From assembly GCF_004025535.1 (NCBI RefSeq), contig NZ_QJRG01000048.1:498933-562932 (forward strand): 64,000 nucleotides of DNA, in the 5' to 3' direction. Every line of letters starts with the position of its first letter. Positions within the stretch are counted from its first letter, which is position 1. Shown piece by piece: positions 25,446 through 34,241 of the stretch. A program made the position numbers and the translations under genes. Source of the DNA: Pseudomonas alkylphenolica. Lineage in GTDB: Bacteria > Pseudomonadota > Gammaproteobacteria > Pseudomonadales > Pseudomonadaceae. Below the pieces are notes generated by a model. It was not told where the DNA came from and searched no databases. It saw nothing but the letters and a program-made list of their open reading frames with translations.

Positions 25446-25769
25446 GGCCACTCCACTGTTTTTGTGTTTTTGGAGGTACTCGCACGGCATGGGGGCATTC
25501 ACGGCTGCCCATGAGAAATCTTGACCATTTCCACAACCTGTCAAGAACGACAGGACCACTGGTCGTTTTATCTGAAGACGCCAGACAACAACAAAACGTT
25601 TAATTTCAATGAGATAACAGCGATATATGCTTATAAATTAATTATTTGCCCATTTCCCCAACCCCTACTAGATTCAATTCCTGACAGCGATGACAGGTTT
25701 TGACCTACGCTGCAAAAAGAACAAAACCTAGAGCCGGTAACAACCGGTCAAGCCTGCGAGGAGCATCTG
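25446..25769. promoter_or_regulatory. 324-bp divergent control region of the pyrimidine cluster
   Basis: No gene is present. A 7-bp inverted repeat, TCTTGAC ... GTCAAGA (25519-25546), contains TTGACCA, which matches the half site of the E. coli RutR operator (TTGACCA-N2-TGGTCAA). Eight bases on, GACCA-C-TGGTC (25554-25564) is a near palindrome of the same half sites. The region is AT-rich from 25575 to 25720. These are candidate regulator sites (inference). Confidence 0.5.
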
Positions 25770-27215
25770 ATGACGCTTTTGATTCGTGGCGCCACCCTGA
25801 TTACCCATGAGGAAAGTTATCGTGCCGACGTGCTGTGTGCCGACGGTGTGATCAAGGCCATCGGCACCGACCTCGACGTTCCAACCGACTGTGAAATCCT
25901 CGACGGCAGCGGCCAGTACCTGATGCCCGGCGGCATCGACCCTCACACCCACATGCAGTTGCCGTTCATGGGCACGGTGGCCAGCGAAGACTTCTTCAGC
26001 GGCACCGCCGCGGGCCTGGCCGGCGGCACTACATCCATCATCGATTTCGTCATCCCCAACCCTCAGCAGTCGTTGCTCGAAGCCTTTCACCAATGGCGCG
26101 GCTGGGCAGAGAAATCCGCCGCCGACTACGGCTTTCACGTGGCCATTACCTGGTGGAGCGAGCAGGTCCGTGAAGAGATGGGCGAGCTGGTGCGCCTGCA
26201 CGGCATCAACAGTTTCAAGCACTTCATGGCCTACAAAAACGCGATCATGGCTGCCGACGACACCCTGGTCGCCAGCTTCGAACGCTGCCTTGAACTGGGT
26301 GCCGTGCCCACGGTGCATGCCGAGAACGGCGAGCTGGTCTATCACCTGCAACGCAAGCTGCTGGCCCAGGGCCTCAACGGCCCTGAAGCGCATCCGCTGT
26401 CGCGCCCTTCGCAGGTGGAGGGCGAGGCCGCCAGCCGCGCCATCCGCATTGCCGAAACCCTGGGCACGCCGCTGTACCTGGTGCACGTTTCAACCCGCGA
26501 AGCCCTGGACGAAATCAGCTATGCCCGCGGCAAGGGGCAACCGGTGTACGGTGAAGTGCTGGCCGGCCACCTGCTGCTGGACGACAGCGTGTACCGTCAT
26601 CCCGACTGGCAGACCGCTGCGGGTTATGTCATGAGTCCACCCTTCCGGCCGCGCAAGGACGGCCATCAGGAAGTCCTGTGGCACGGCCTGCAGTCGGGCA
26701 ACCTGCACACCACCGCAACCGACCACTGCTGTTTCTGCGCCGAACAGAAAGCCGCCGGCCGCGATGATTTCAGCCGCATCCCCAACGGCACGGCCGGTAT
26801 TGAAGACCGCATGGCGGTGCTCTGGGATGAGGGCGTGAACAGCGGCAAGCTGTCGATGCAGGACTTCGTTGCACTGACGTCGACCAATACCGCGAAGATC
26901 TTCAACCTGTTCCCGCGCAAAGGTGCCCTGCGCGTTGGCGCCGATGCCGACCTGGTGCTCTGGGACCCGCAAGGCACCCGGACCATCTCCGCCGCCACGC
27001 ACCACCAGCAGGTGGACTTCAACATCTTCGAAGGCAAGACCGTGCGCGGCATCCCCAGCCACACCATCAGTCAGGGCAAGCTGGTCTGGGCCAACGGCGA
27101 CCTGCGCGCCGAGCGTGGCGCCGGCCGGTACATCGAGCGCCCGGCGTACCCGGCGGTGTTCGACCTGCTGAGCAAACGCGCCGAGCATTCGCAGCCCACT
27201 GCGGTCAAGCGCTAG
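25770..27215 (+). CDS. Dihydropyrimidinase (hydantoinase)
   Basis: 481 residues, with the amidohydrolase metal-site HxH (GGIDPHTHMQLP) near residue 58, the carbamylated lysine region NSFKHFMAYKN near 150, HAENGE near 185, HVST near 240, and the catalytic Asp in ATDHCCF. It opens dihydrouracil or dihydrothymine to the N-carbamoyl-beta-amino acid. GAGGAG lies 6 bases upstream. It is the first gene of a plus-strand operon (then preT, preA), divergent from the carrier and hydrolase operon. Confidence 0.94.
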   Translation: MTLLIRGATLITHEESYRADVLCADGVIKAIGTDLDVPTDCEILDGSGQYLMPGGIDPHTHMQLPFMGTVASEDFFSGTAAGLAGGTTSIIDFVIPNPQQSLLEAFHQWRGWAEKSAADYGFHVAITWWSEQVREEMGELVRLHGINSFKHFMAYKNAIMAADDTLVASFERCLELGAVPTVHAENGELVYHLQRKLLAQGLNGPEAHPLSRPSQVEGEAASRAIRIAETLGTPLYLVHVSTREALDEISYARGKGQPVYGEVLAGHLLLDDSVYRHPDWQTAAGYVMSPPFRPRKDGHQEVLWHGLQSGNLHTTATDHCCFCAEQKAAGRDDFSRIPNGTAGIEDRMAVLWDEGVNSGKLSMQDFVALTSTNTAKIFNLFPRKGALRVGADADLVLWDPQGTRTISAATHHQQVDFNIFEGKTVRGIPSHTISQGKLVWANGDLRAERGAGRYIERPAYPAVFDLLSKRAEHSQPTAVKR

Positions 27216-27267
27216 CGCCGCGCCTACAAAAACCGGCGGAACAACAAAAAGAAAAGAGGAAACTACC

Positions 27268-28635
27268 GTGATCGAGTCCCTCAACCACCTCCCCCGACCG
27301 TCCAGTGACAACGCCACCCTCGCCGACCATTTCAGCGACCTGGCCCCACCCCTCACCGCCCGTCAGGCCGCCGTGGAAGCTTCACGTTGCCTGTACTGCT
27401 ACGACGCGCCCTGCGTCAACGCCTGCCCCAGCGACATCGACATTCCCTCGTTCATCCGCAATATCCACCAGGAAAACGTTCAGGGCGCAGCCGAGAAAAT
27501 CCTCTCGGCCAACATTCTCGGCGGCAGCTGCGCCCGGGTCTGCCCGACCGAGATCCTGTGCCAGCAGGCCTGCGTGCGCAACAATCACCAGGAATGTGCC
27601 CCGGTGCTGATCGGCCTGCTGCAACGCTATGCCGTGGACCACGCCGAGTTCGACGCCCACCCCTTCCAGCGCGCCGCCAGCAGCGGCAAGCGCATTGCCG
27701 TGGTCGGTGCCGGGCCGGCCGGTCTGTCGTGTGCCCACCGCCTGGCCTGGCATGGCCACGACGTGGTGATCTTCGAGGCCCGCCCCAAGGCCGGCGGCCT
27801 CAACGAGTACGGCATCGCCAAGTACAAAGTGGTCGACGACTTCGCCCAGCGCGAGGTCGATTTCGTCCTGCAGATCGGCGGCATCGAGGTGCGCCATGGT
27901 CAGGTCCTGGGCGAGAACCTCAGCCTGGGCGAGCTGCAACAACAGTTCGACGCGGTGTTCCTCGGTCTGGGCTTGAACGCCAGCCGCCAGTTGGGCCTGG
28001 CCAACGAGTACGCCCCGGGCGTGCTGGCGGCCACCGACTACATCTGCGAGCTGCGACAGGCCGAAGACCTCAATCGCCTGCCCCTGGCCAATCGCAGCAT
28101 CGTCCTCGGTGCGGGCAACACCGCCATCGACATGGCCGTGCAGATGGCCCGGCTTGGCGCCCAGGACGTCAACCTGGTGTACCGCCGCGGCATCGAGGAC
28201 ATGGGCGCCACCGAACACGAACAGCACATCGCCAAGGAGCACCAGGTGCGCCTGCTGACCTGGGCACAACCGGAACAGGTATTGCTCGACGACCAAGGCC
28301 GGGTACGCGGCATGCGCTTTGCCCGCACACAGATGATCGACGGTCGCCTGCAGACCACAGGAGAAACCTTCGAACTGGCTGCCGACGCCATCTTCAAAGC
28401 CATTGGCCAGACCTTCGATGAGCAGGCCCTGAGTGACCACAACGCCCAGACCCTGGCGCGCGAAGGCGATCGCATCCGCGTTGACGAGCACATGCGCACC
28501 AGCCTGCCCGGCGTATACGCCGGGGGCGACTGTACCCACCTGGGCCAGGACCTCACCGTTCAGGCCGTGCAGCACGGCAAGCTGGCCGCCGAGGCCATCC
28601 ATGCCCAACTGATGCTCAATGTGGAGGCTGCATAA
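27268..28635 (+). CDS. preT: NAD-dependent dihydropyrimidine dehydrogenase subunit PreT
   Basis: 455 residues starting at GTG 27268 (GAGGAA 7 bases upstream). The N-terminal iron-sulfur segment has cysteines in CLYCYDAPCVNACP and CARVCP ... CQQACV. The FAD-binding GAGPAGLSCA follows (about 147) and the NAD(P)-binding GAGNTAIDMA (about 285). PreT passes electrons from NADH to PreA, which reduces uracil or thymine. It overlaps the next ATG by 1 bp (TAATG). Confidence 0.94.
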   Translation: MIESLNHLPRPSSDNATLADHFSDLAPPLTARQAAVEASRCLYCYDAPCVNACPSDIDIPSFIRNIHQENVQGAAEKILSANILGGSCARVCPTEILCQQACVRNNHQECAPVLIGLLQRYAVDHAEFDAHPFQRAASSGKRIAVVGAGPAGLSCAHRLAWHGHDVVIFEARPKAGGLNEYGIAKYKVVDDFAQREVDFVLQIGGIEVRHGQVLGENLSLGELQQQFDAVFLGLGLNASRQLGLANEYAPGVLAATDYICELRQAEDLNRLPLANRSIVLGAGNTAIDMAVQMARLGAQDVNLVYRRGIEDMGATEHEQHIAKEHQVRLLTWAQPEQVLLDDQGRVRGMRFARTQMIDGRLQTTGETFELAADAIFKAIGQTFDEQALSDHNAQTLAREGDRIRVDEHMRTSLPGVYAGGDCTHLGQDLTVQAVQHGKLAAEAIHAQLMLNVEAA

Positions 28636-29909
28636 TGGCTGACCTGTCGATTGAATTCGCTGGCATCAAGGCCCCCAACCCGTTCTGGCTGGCCTCCGCG
28701 CCGCCGACCGACAAAGCCTACAACGTGGTGCGCGCCTTCGAGGCGGGCTGGGGCGGCGTGGTCTGGAAGACCCTGGGCGAAGACCCGGCCGCCGTCAACG
28801 TGTCGTCGCGCTACTCGGCCCACTACGGGGTCAACCGCGAGGTCATGGGCATCAACAACATCGAGCTGATTACCGACCGCTCGCTGGAGATCAACCTGCG
28901 CGAGATCACCCAGGTCAAGAAAGACTGGCCCGACCGCGCGCTGATCGTGTCGCTGATGGTGCCGTGTGTCGAGGAGTCATGGAAAGCCATCCTGCCGCTG
29001 GTCGAGGCCACCGGCGCCGACGGCATCGAGCTGAACTTCGGCTGCCCGCACGGCATGCCCGAACGCGGCATGGGCGCGGCGGTCGGCCAGGTGCCGGAGT
29101 ATGTCGAGCAGGTCACGCGCTGGTGCAAAACCTATTGCTCGCTGCCGGTAATCGTCAAACTCACCCCCAACATCACCGACATCCGCCAGTCGGCCCGTGC
29201 CGCCCATCGTGGCGGCGCCGATGCCGTGTCGCTGATCAACACCATCAACTCGATCACCAGCGTCGACCTCGACCGCATGATCGCCCTGCCGATTGTCGGC
29301 GACATGAGCACCCACGGCGGCTACTGCGGCTCGGCGGTAAAACCCATTGCCCTGAACATGGTCGCCGAGATTGCCCGCGACCCGGCCACCCGTGGCCTGC
29401 CGATCTGCGGTATCGGCGGCATCGGCAGCTGGCGCGACGCCGCCGAGTTCATCGCCCTGGGCAGCGGCGCGGTACAGGTATGCACCGCGGCCATGCTGCA
29501 TGGCTTTCGCATTGTCGAAGACATGAAAGACGGCCTGTCGCGCTGGATGGACAGTCAGGGCTACCGCAGCATTGCCGACTTCAGCGGCCGCGCCGTCAGC
29601 CATACCACTGACTGGAAGTACCTGGATATCAACTATCAGGTCATCGCGCGGATCGATCAGGACGCCTGCATTGGCTGTGGCCGCTGCCACATCGCCTGTG
29701 AAGACACCTCGCACCAGGCCATCGCCAACCTCCGGCAGGCCGACGGCAGCCACCGCTACGAGGTAATCGACGCCGAATGCGTGGGCTGCAATCTGTGCCA
29801 GATCACCTGCCCGGTCCAGGACTGCATCGAGATGGTGCCGCAGGACACCGGCAAGCCGTTTCTCGACTGGCTGCACGATCCACGTAACCCCTACCGCGAA
29901 GCTTCTTGA
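28635..29909 (+). CDS. preA: NAD-dependent dihydropyrimidine dehydrogenase subunit PreA
   Basis: 424 residues. A dihydroorotate-dehydrogenase-like FMN barrel (about 1-320) has the catalytic Cys in NFGCPHGMPERGMGA. A C-terminal ferredoxin domain carries two 4Fe-4S clusters (CIGCGRCHIAC and CVGCNLCQITCP). It catalyses reduction of uracil or thymine to the dihydro form. Its ATG overlaps the preT stop, so the two are made in step. It ends the operon. Confidence 0.95.
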   Translation: MADLSIEFAGIKAPNPFWLASAPPTDKAYNVVRAFEAGWGGVVWKTLGEDPAAVNVSSRYSAHYGVNREVMGINNIELITDRSLEINLREITQVKKDWPDRALIVSLMVPCVEESWKAILPLVEATGADGIELNFGCPHGMPERGMGAAVGQVPEYVEQVTRWCKTYCSLPVIVKLTPNITDIRQSARAAHRGGADAVSLINTINSITSVDLDRMIALPIVGDMSTHGGYCGSAVKPIALNMVAEIARDPATRGLPICGIGGIGSWRDAAEFIALGSGAVQVCTAAMLHGFRIVEDMKDGLSRWMDSQGYRSIADFSGRAVSHTTDWKYLDINYQVIARIDQDACIGCGRCHIACEDTSHQAIANLRQADGSHRYEVIDAECVGCNLCQITCPVQDCIEMVPQDTGKPFLDWLHDPRNPYREAS

Positions 29910-29951
29910 TAGGATCAGCGCGTCGCCCGACAGATCGAGGAAGCCATCGTC

Positions 29952-30317
29952 ATGTTGTATCGCCTTGGTGCGGATGGCTTGGTGCTGCTGCACTTGCTGT
30001 TCATTCTGTACGTGCTGTTTGGTGGCTTGCTGGTACTCAAATGGCGCACGGCGTGGTACTGGCACCTGCCCGCCTTGTGCTGGGGCGTCGCCGTGGAATT
30101 CCTGCACCTGCCCTGCCCGCTCACCACCTGGGAAAACAGCCTGCGCCAGGCGTCGGGCCGGGCGGGCTATCCAGGTGGCTTCGTCGAGCATTACATCTGG
30201 CCAATCATCTACCCGACCGGCCTGACACCGAACATCCAGCTGGTGCTTGGCACCTGTGTGGTGCTGATCAACCTGGCCGTCTACCTGTGGGTAATCGTCA
30301 GCGCGAGGCGACGATGA
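29952..30317 (+). CDS. DUF2784 membrane protein
   Basis: 121 residues with three or so hydrophobic helices (LVLLHLLFILYVLFGGLLVL; WYWHLPALCWGVAVEFL; IQLVLGTCVVLINLAVYLWVIV). DUF2784 family features include HLPCPLTTWENSLR and GFVEHYIWPIIYP. GAGGAA lies 9 bases upstream of the ATG. Its function is unknown. Its end overlaps by 20 bp the end of the convergent tam gene. Confidence 0.85.
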   Translation: MLYRLGADGLVLLHLLFILYVLFGGLLVLKWRTAWYWHLPALCWGVAVEFLHLPCPLTTWENSLRQASGRAGYPGGFVEHYIWPIIYPTGLTPNIQLVLGTCVVLINLAVYLWVIVSARRR

Positions 30318-31062
30318 ACATCCGCGGGAACGGCAACAGCACGCGACCATCGGCCGCCCGCGGGTACGCCTGCTCCATGGCCTGCAGGTAGCGCTGCAGG
30401 AAGGCCGCCTGCTCATCGTCATCCAGGGCGGCAAGGTAGGGACGCAGCGCCGAGCCCTTGAACCATTCCACCACCGCCTGGGCGCCGCCCGTCAGCGGGT
30501 GGTAATAGGTCGTACGCCAGACGTCGACCTGCTGGCAATGGGGGCTGAGCACATCGTAGTAGAAGCTGGCGCTGTGCCGTGGCGGGTGCTTGACCGCACC
30601 GATCTTGCCGGCCCAGGGGCCTTCGCTGGCGATCTCGCGCGCCGCACGATGGGCCGGTTCGTCGAGGTTGTCCGGGGTCTGGATGGCCAGCAGGCCGTCG
30701 GCCTTGAGCTGCATGGCCAGATGCGGGTACAGCACGTCATGTTCCGGTAGCCACTGCAGCGAGGCATTGGCGAGGATGACGTCAACACCGTCAGACGCCG
30801 CCCAGGTTCCAATGTCGCCCTGCTCGAACGACACCGTTGGCAAGCGCTGGCGTGCTGCATCGAGCATATCGTCGGAACTGTCAAGACCGGTGATTCGCGC
30901 ATCGGGATACCGTTCGAGCAGCACCTGGGTCGAGTTGCCCGGGCCACACCCAAGGTCGATGGCTGTAGCGACCGAGCGCTGCGGCAACGCCGCGAGCAGA
31001 TCGCGCACCGGCCGCGTGCGTTCGTTTTCGAAGGTGCTGTACTGCGTCGCTGACCAGGTCAT
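30298..31062 (-). CDS. tam: Trans-aconitate 2-methyltransferase
   Basis: 254 residues from ATG 31062 (MTWSATQYSTFENERTRP), with AAGGA upstream; the frame continues to 31119. The SAM-binding motif AIDLGCGPGNSTQVL is near residue 35. DSSDDML, DIGTWAA and NASLQWLPEH follow as in E. coli Tam. It methylates trans-aconitate, relieving inhibition of aconitase. It is divergent from the GNAT gene. Confidence 0.9.
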   Translation of the reverse strand: MTWSATQYSTFENERTRPVRDLLAALPQRSVATAIDLGCGPGNSTQVLLERYPDARITGLDSSDDMLDAARQRLPTVSFEQGDIGTWAASDGVDVILANASLQWLPEHDVLYPHLAMQLKADGLLAIQTPDNLDEPAHRAAREIASEGPWAGKIGAVKHPPRHSASFYYDVLSPHCQQVDVWRTTYYHPLTGGAQAVVEWFKGSALRPYLAALDDDEQAAFLQRYLQAMEQAYPRAADGRVLLPFPRMFIVASR

Positions 31063-31145
31063 GGCGGGTCCTTGTGTGGCAGTGGGGACGTCGGGGGCTA
31101 GCATGGTTACTATAAGCACCCTCTACCCCTTGCCGGAAGCCCCTC

Positions 31146-31628
31146 ATGGCCTTGCATATCCGCCCTGCCCGACGCGACGACGCAGCCCAGATTCTCGCGT
31201 TCATCACCGAGCTTGCCGAGTACGAGCGCGCCCGCCACGAAGTGATTGCCTCGCTCGAAGACATTCAGCGCACGCTGTTCGATGAGGGCGCCAAAGCGTC
31301 GAGCCTGATCTGCGAACGGGATGGCCAGGCCATTGGCTACGCCGTTTACTTCTACAGCTACTCGACCTGGCTGGGGCGCAACGGCATTTATCTTGAAGAC
31401 CTGTACATCACGCCTGAACAGCGCGGCAGCGGTGCCGGCAAACAGTTGCTGCGCCACATCGCCGTCGAAGCCTGCGAGAACGGCTGCGGGCGCCTGGAAT
31501 GGAGCGTGCTGGACTGGAACGAGCCGGCCATTCAGTTCTATCGTTCGATAGGCGCGGCGCCGCAGGACGAGTGGGTGCGTTACCGGCTTGAAGGTGACAC
31601 CTTGAAAGCCTTTGCCAACCCTGGCTGA
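31146..31628 (+). CDS. GNAT N-acetyltransferase (SSAT/thialysine-like)
   Basis: 160 residues with the acetyl-CoA site YLEDLYITPEQRGSGAGKQLLRHIA (near residue 85-105) and the following NEPAIQFYRSIGA. The YLEDLYI and YSYSTWLGRNGIY segments resemble the diamine/thialysine acetyltransferase branch. It transfers acetyl from acetyl-CoA to an amine; the substrate is not evident. Only a weak Shine-Dalgarno (GGAAG) is seen. It is divergent from tam. Confidence 0.85.
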   Translation: MALHIRPARRDDAAQILAFITELAEYERARHEVIASLEDIQRTLFDEGAKASSLICERDGQAIGYAVYFYSYSTWLGRNGIYLEDLYITPEQRGSGAGKQLLRHIAVEACENGCGRLEWSVLDWNEPAIQFYRSIGAAPQDEWVRYRLEGDTLKAFANPG

Positions 31629-31730
31629 GGCTCCCAGGAAGTTTACCCTGGAAAAATGTTGTCTTGCCGACGGTGAAATGGGGGCGTCTGCTGTCATTGT
31701 TCAGCCTCCCTGAAATTTCCGCTATCTGTA

Positions 31731-31838
31731 GCGGCCTCTTCGCGGGCAAGCCCGCTCCCACAGGTACACCACAGTTTTCAGAAGCCCTGCCGAACCTGTG
31801 GGAGCGGGTTTACCCGCGATCGAGCGCGAAGCGCTCGC
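31731..31838. repeat. REP inverted pair (REPIN-like)
   Basis: Left copy, on the minus strand: GTGGGAGCGGGCTTGCCCGC (within 31737-31763). Right copy, on the plus strand: GTGGGAGCGGGTTTACCCGCGA (31798-31819), identical to one at 22591. The pair with 35 bases between can form a long hairpin. It lies between the GNAT and the convergent polB. Confidence 0.9.
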
Positions 31839-34199
31839 TCAGAACAACCCCAACTGCCGATCGATCAATGCAGAGAAATCATCCTGCACGAACGGCAGGA
31901 TGGCATCGGCCACCGGCTGCAACTGCCGGGTCAGGTAGTGGTCATAGTCGATGGCCGAGTGCCGGGCCTCCAATGGCTCTGGCCCCGATACGGTGATCAC
32001 GTAACTGATCCAGCCGCCATTCTGGTACTGCCGCGGACGCCCGTGGCGCTGGTTGAAGTCGTCGGCCAGGCGCGCCGCACGCACATGCGGCGGCACATTG
32101 CGCTGGTAGTCGGCCAGTGGTCGGCGCAAGCGCTTGCGGTAGATGAGCAGCTCATCCAGCTCACCGGCCAGGGTCTGGCGCACATAGTCGCGCAGGTAAG
32201 CCTGATACGGCTGCCGACGAAATATCCGCTCGTACAGCTGCTGCTGGAACTGCCGGGCCAGTGGCGACCAGTCGGTGCGCACGCTCTCCAGCCCCTTGAA
32301 AACCATTTCCTGCTGCCCGTCGCTACGCTGGACCAGGCCGGCATAGCGCTTCTTGCTGCCCTCTTCGGCACCGCGAATGGTCGGCATCAGAAAGCGCTGG
32401 TAATGAGTTTCGTATTGCAGCTCCAGGGCACTGTCCAGGTCATAGGTGTCGCGCAGGTGCTCGCGCCACCACTGGTTGACCTGCTGCACCAGGCGCTGAC
32501 CTATCGCGTCGGCGTCAGCCTCACTGTGCGCACTCTTGAGCCAGACGAACGTGGAGTCGGTGTCACCGTAGATCACCGTATAGCCCTGGGCCTCGATCAG
32601 CTCGCGGGTGCGGCGCATGATCTCGTGGCCGCGCATGGTGATCGACGAGGCCAGGCGCGGGTCGAAAAAGCGGCAACCGCTGGAACCGAGCACACCGTAA
32701 AAGGCGTTCATGATGATCTTCAAGGCCTGGGACAGTGCGGCGTTTTTCTCGCGTTTGGCGGTTTCGCGTCCCTGCCAGACCCGCTCGACAATCGACGGCA
32801 GGCAATGCTGGGTCCTGGAAAAGCGCGCACCGCGAAAGCCCGGTACCGAGGCCGCATCGCCCGGCTCACGCAAACCTTCGACCAGACCCAGCGGGTCGAT
32901 GAGGAAGGTACGGATGATCGACGGATACAGGCTTTTGTAGTCCAGCACCAGCACCGATTCGTACAAACCGGGGCGTGAGTCCATGACAAAACCACCCGGG
33001 CTGGCTTCCTCGGGGCGCTCGCCCTGGTTCGGCGCGACAAAGCCCTGGCGGTGCATCAGCGGCATGTACAAATGGCAGAACGCTGCCACCGAACCGCCGC
33101 TGCGGTCGGCGGGCAAGCCGGTGACGGTGGCACGCTCGAGCAGGAAGGTCAGCAGTTCGGTCTTGGCGAAAATACGCGTGACCAGTTCGCAATCCTTGAG
33201 GTTGTAACGGGCCAGGGCCGGTTTGTCCTCGGCGAACATGCGGTTGATTTCGTCCATGCGCTGGTACGGAGTGTCGATCGCCTTGCCCTCGCCCAGCAGG
33301 GTCTGGGCAACGTTTTCCAGGCTGAAGGACGGGAAGCTCCAGGTCGCCGAGCGCAATGCCTCGATGCCGTCGATGATCAGCCGTCCACTGGCGCCGGCAA
33401 AGAAATGCGTGCGGCTGCCGTGCTCGCGCCACTCCATCGCTTCGCCCTCGCGCCCCAGGCGCAGCGGCACTTTGAGTTGCTCGGCATGCGCCTGCAGTAC
33501 GCGCAGGTCGAACTGCACCAGGTTCCAGCCAATGATCGCGTCCGGGTCATGCCGGGCCAGCCACTGGTTCAAGCGTTCCAGTAGCTGCGCACGGCTGTCG
33601 CAATACTCAAGGTCGAAATCCAGGCCTCGGGCGTCACCGTTGGCCGGGCCGAGCATATACACCTGGCGCTGCCCACAGCCCTCCAGGGCAATCGAATAGA
33701 GCTCGCCGCGCTCAGTGGTTTCAATATCCAGCGAAACCAGCTTGAGTGTCGGGCGATAGTCAGGCGCAGGCTTGAGTTGAGCCTCCTGCAGCACCCCGTG
33801 TTCATCCACAGTGCCACTGAAGCTGACCGGGGCGGTGATAAAGCGCTCCATCAGGTAGCGCTCCGGCGGCCGCACGTCGGCCTCGTACACCTGCACCCCG
33901 GCGGCGCGCAAACGCTTCTCCAGCTGGATCAGCTGGCGATGCTGGCGGCAGTACAGGCCCAGCACTGGCCGTTGTTCGAAGTCACGCAGTTCAAGGGGCC
34001 GTAACTCGACCCCGCGCTCACTGCTCAGTACCGCCTGGGCTTGCTGGCGGTGGGCAGCGGGAATGAACGCCACCGAGGTCTGCAACGGCAAGCGCAGACG
34101 ACGTGGGCCCTGATCGGTGGCCAGCCAGAACTCGACACAGGTGCCTGCCGGGGTGTCACGCCAATGCCGGGTCAGGACGAAGCCCTGCTGTAACTCCAC
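31839..34199 (-). CDS. polB: DNA polymerase II
   Basis: 786 residues, close to the 783 of E. coli Pol II. The B-family exonuclease DIET is near residue 156, NLKDCEL lies further on, and the polymerase motifs are DYKSLYPSII (A), KIIMNAFYGVLG (B) and YGDTDSTFV (C). It is a damage-inducible polymerase that restarts forks and bypasses lesions. The start is GTG at 34199 with GAGG 8 bases before it. No LexA-type site was confidently identified upstream. Confidence 0.95.
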   Translation of the reverse strand: MELQQGFVLTRHWRDTPAGTCVEFWLATDQGPRRLRLPLQTSVAFIPAAHRQQAQAVLSSERGVELRPLELRDFEQRPVLGLYCRQHRQLIQLEKRLRAAGVQVYEADVRPPERYLMERFITAPVSFSGTVDEHGVLQEAQLKPAPDYRPTLKLVSLDIETTERGELYSIALEGCGQRQVYMLGPANGDARGLDFDLEYCDSRAQLLERLNQWLARHDPDAIIGWNLVQFDLRVLQAHAEQLKVPLRLGREGEAMEWREHGSRTHFFAGASGRLIIDGIEALRSATWSFPSFSLENVAQTLLGEGKAIDTPYQRMDEINRMFAEDKPALARYNLKDCELVTRIFAKTELLTFLLERATVTGLPADRSGGSVAAFCHLYMPLMHRQGFVAPNQGERPEEASPGGFVMDSRPGLYESVLVLDYKSLYPSIIRTFLIDPLGLVEGLREPGDAASVPGFRGARFSRTQHCLPSIVERVWQGRETAKREKNAALSQALKIIMNAFYGVLGSSGCRFFDPRLASSITMRGHEIMRRTRELIEAQGYTVIYGDTDSTFVWLKSAHSEADADAIGQRLVQQVNQWWREHLRDTYDLDSALELQYETHYQRFLMPTIRGAEEGSKKRYAGLVQRSDGQQEMVFKGLESVRTDWSPLARQFQQQLYERIFRRQPYQAYLRDYVRQTLAGELDELLIYRKRLRRPLADYQRNVPPHVRAARLADDFNQRHGRPRQYQNGGWISYVITVSGPEPLEARHSAIDYDHYLTRQLQPVADAILPFVQDDFSALIDRQLGLF

Positions 34200-34241
34200 C
34201 GCTGCAACCTCGAAACAAACTGTCTGAACCGCGATTCTACC

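Noticed and set aside
28977..30434. 485-codon minus-strand frame opposite preA and DUF2784
   Set aside because: Antisense to two clear genes, and its start lies within tam.
22591..31819. Repeat pairs read as a CRISPR array
   Set aside because: The repeated 22-base string is the Pseudomonas REP core and occurs as scattered inverted pairs, without regular spacers.
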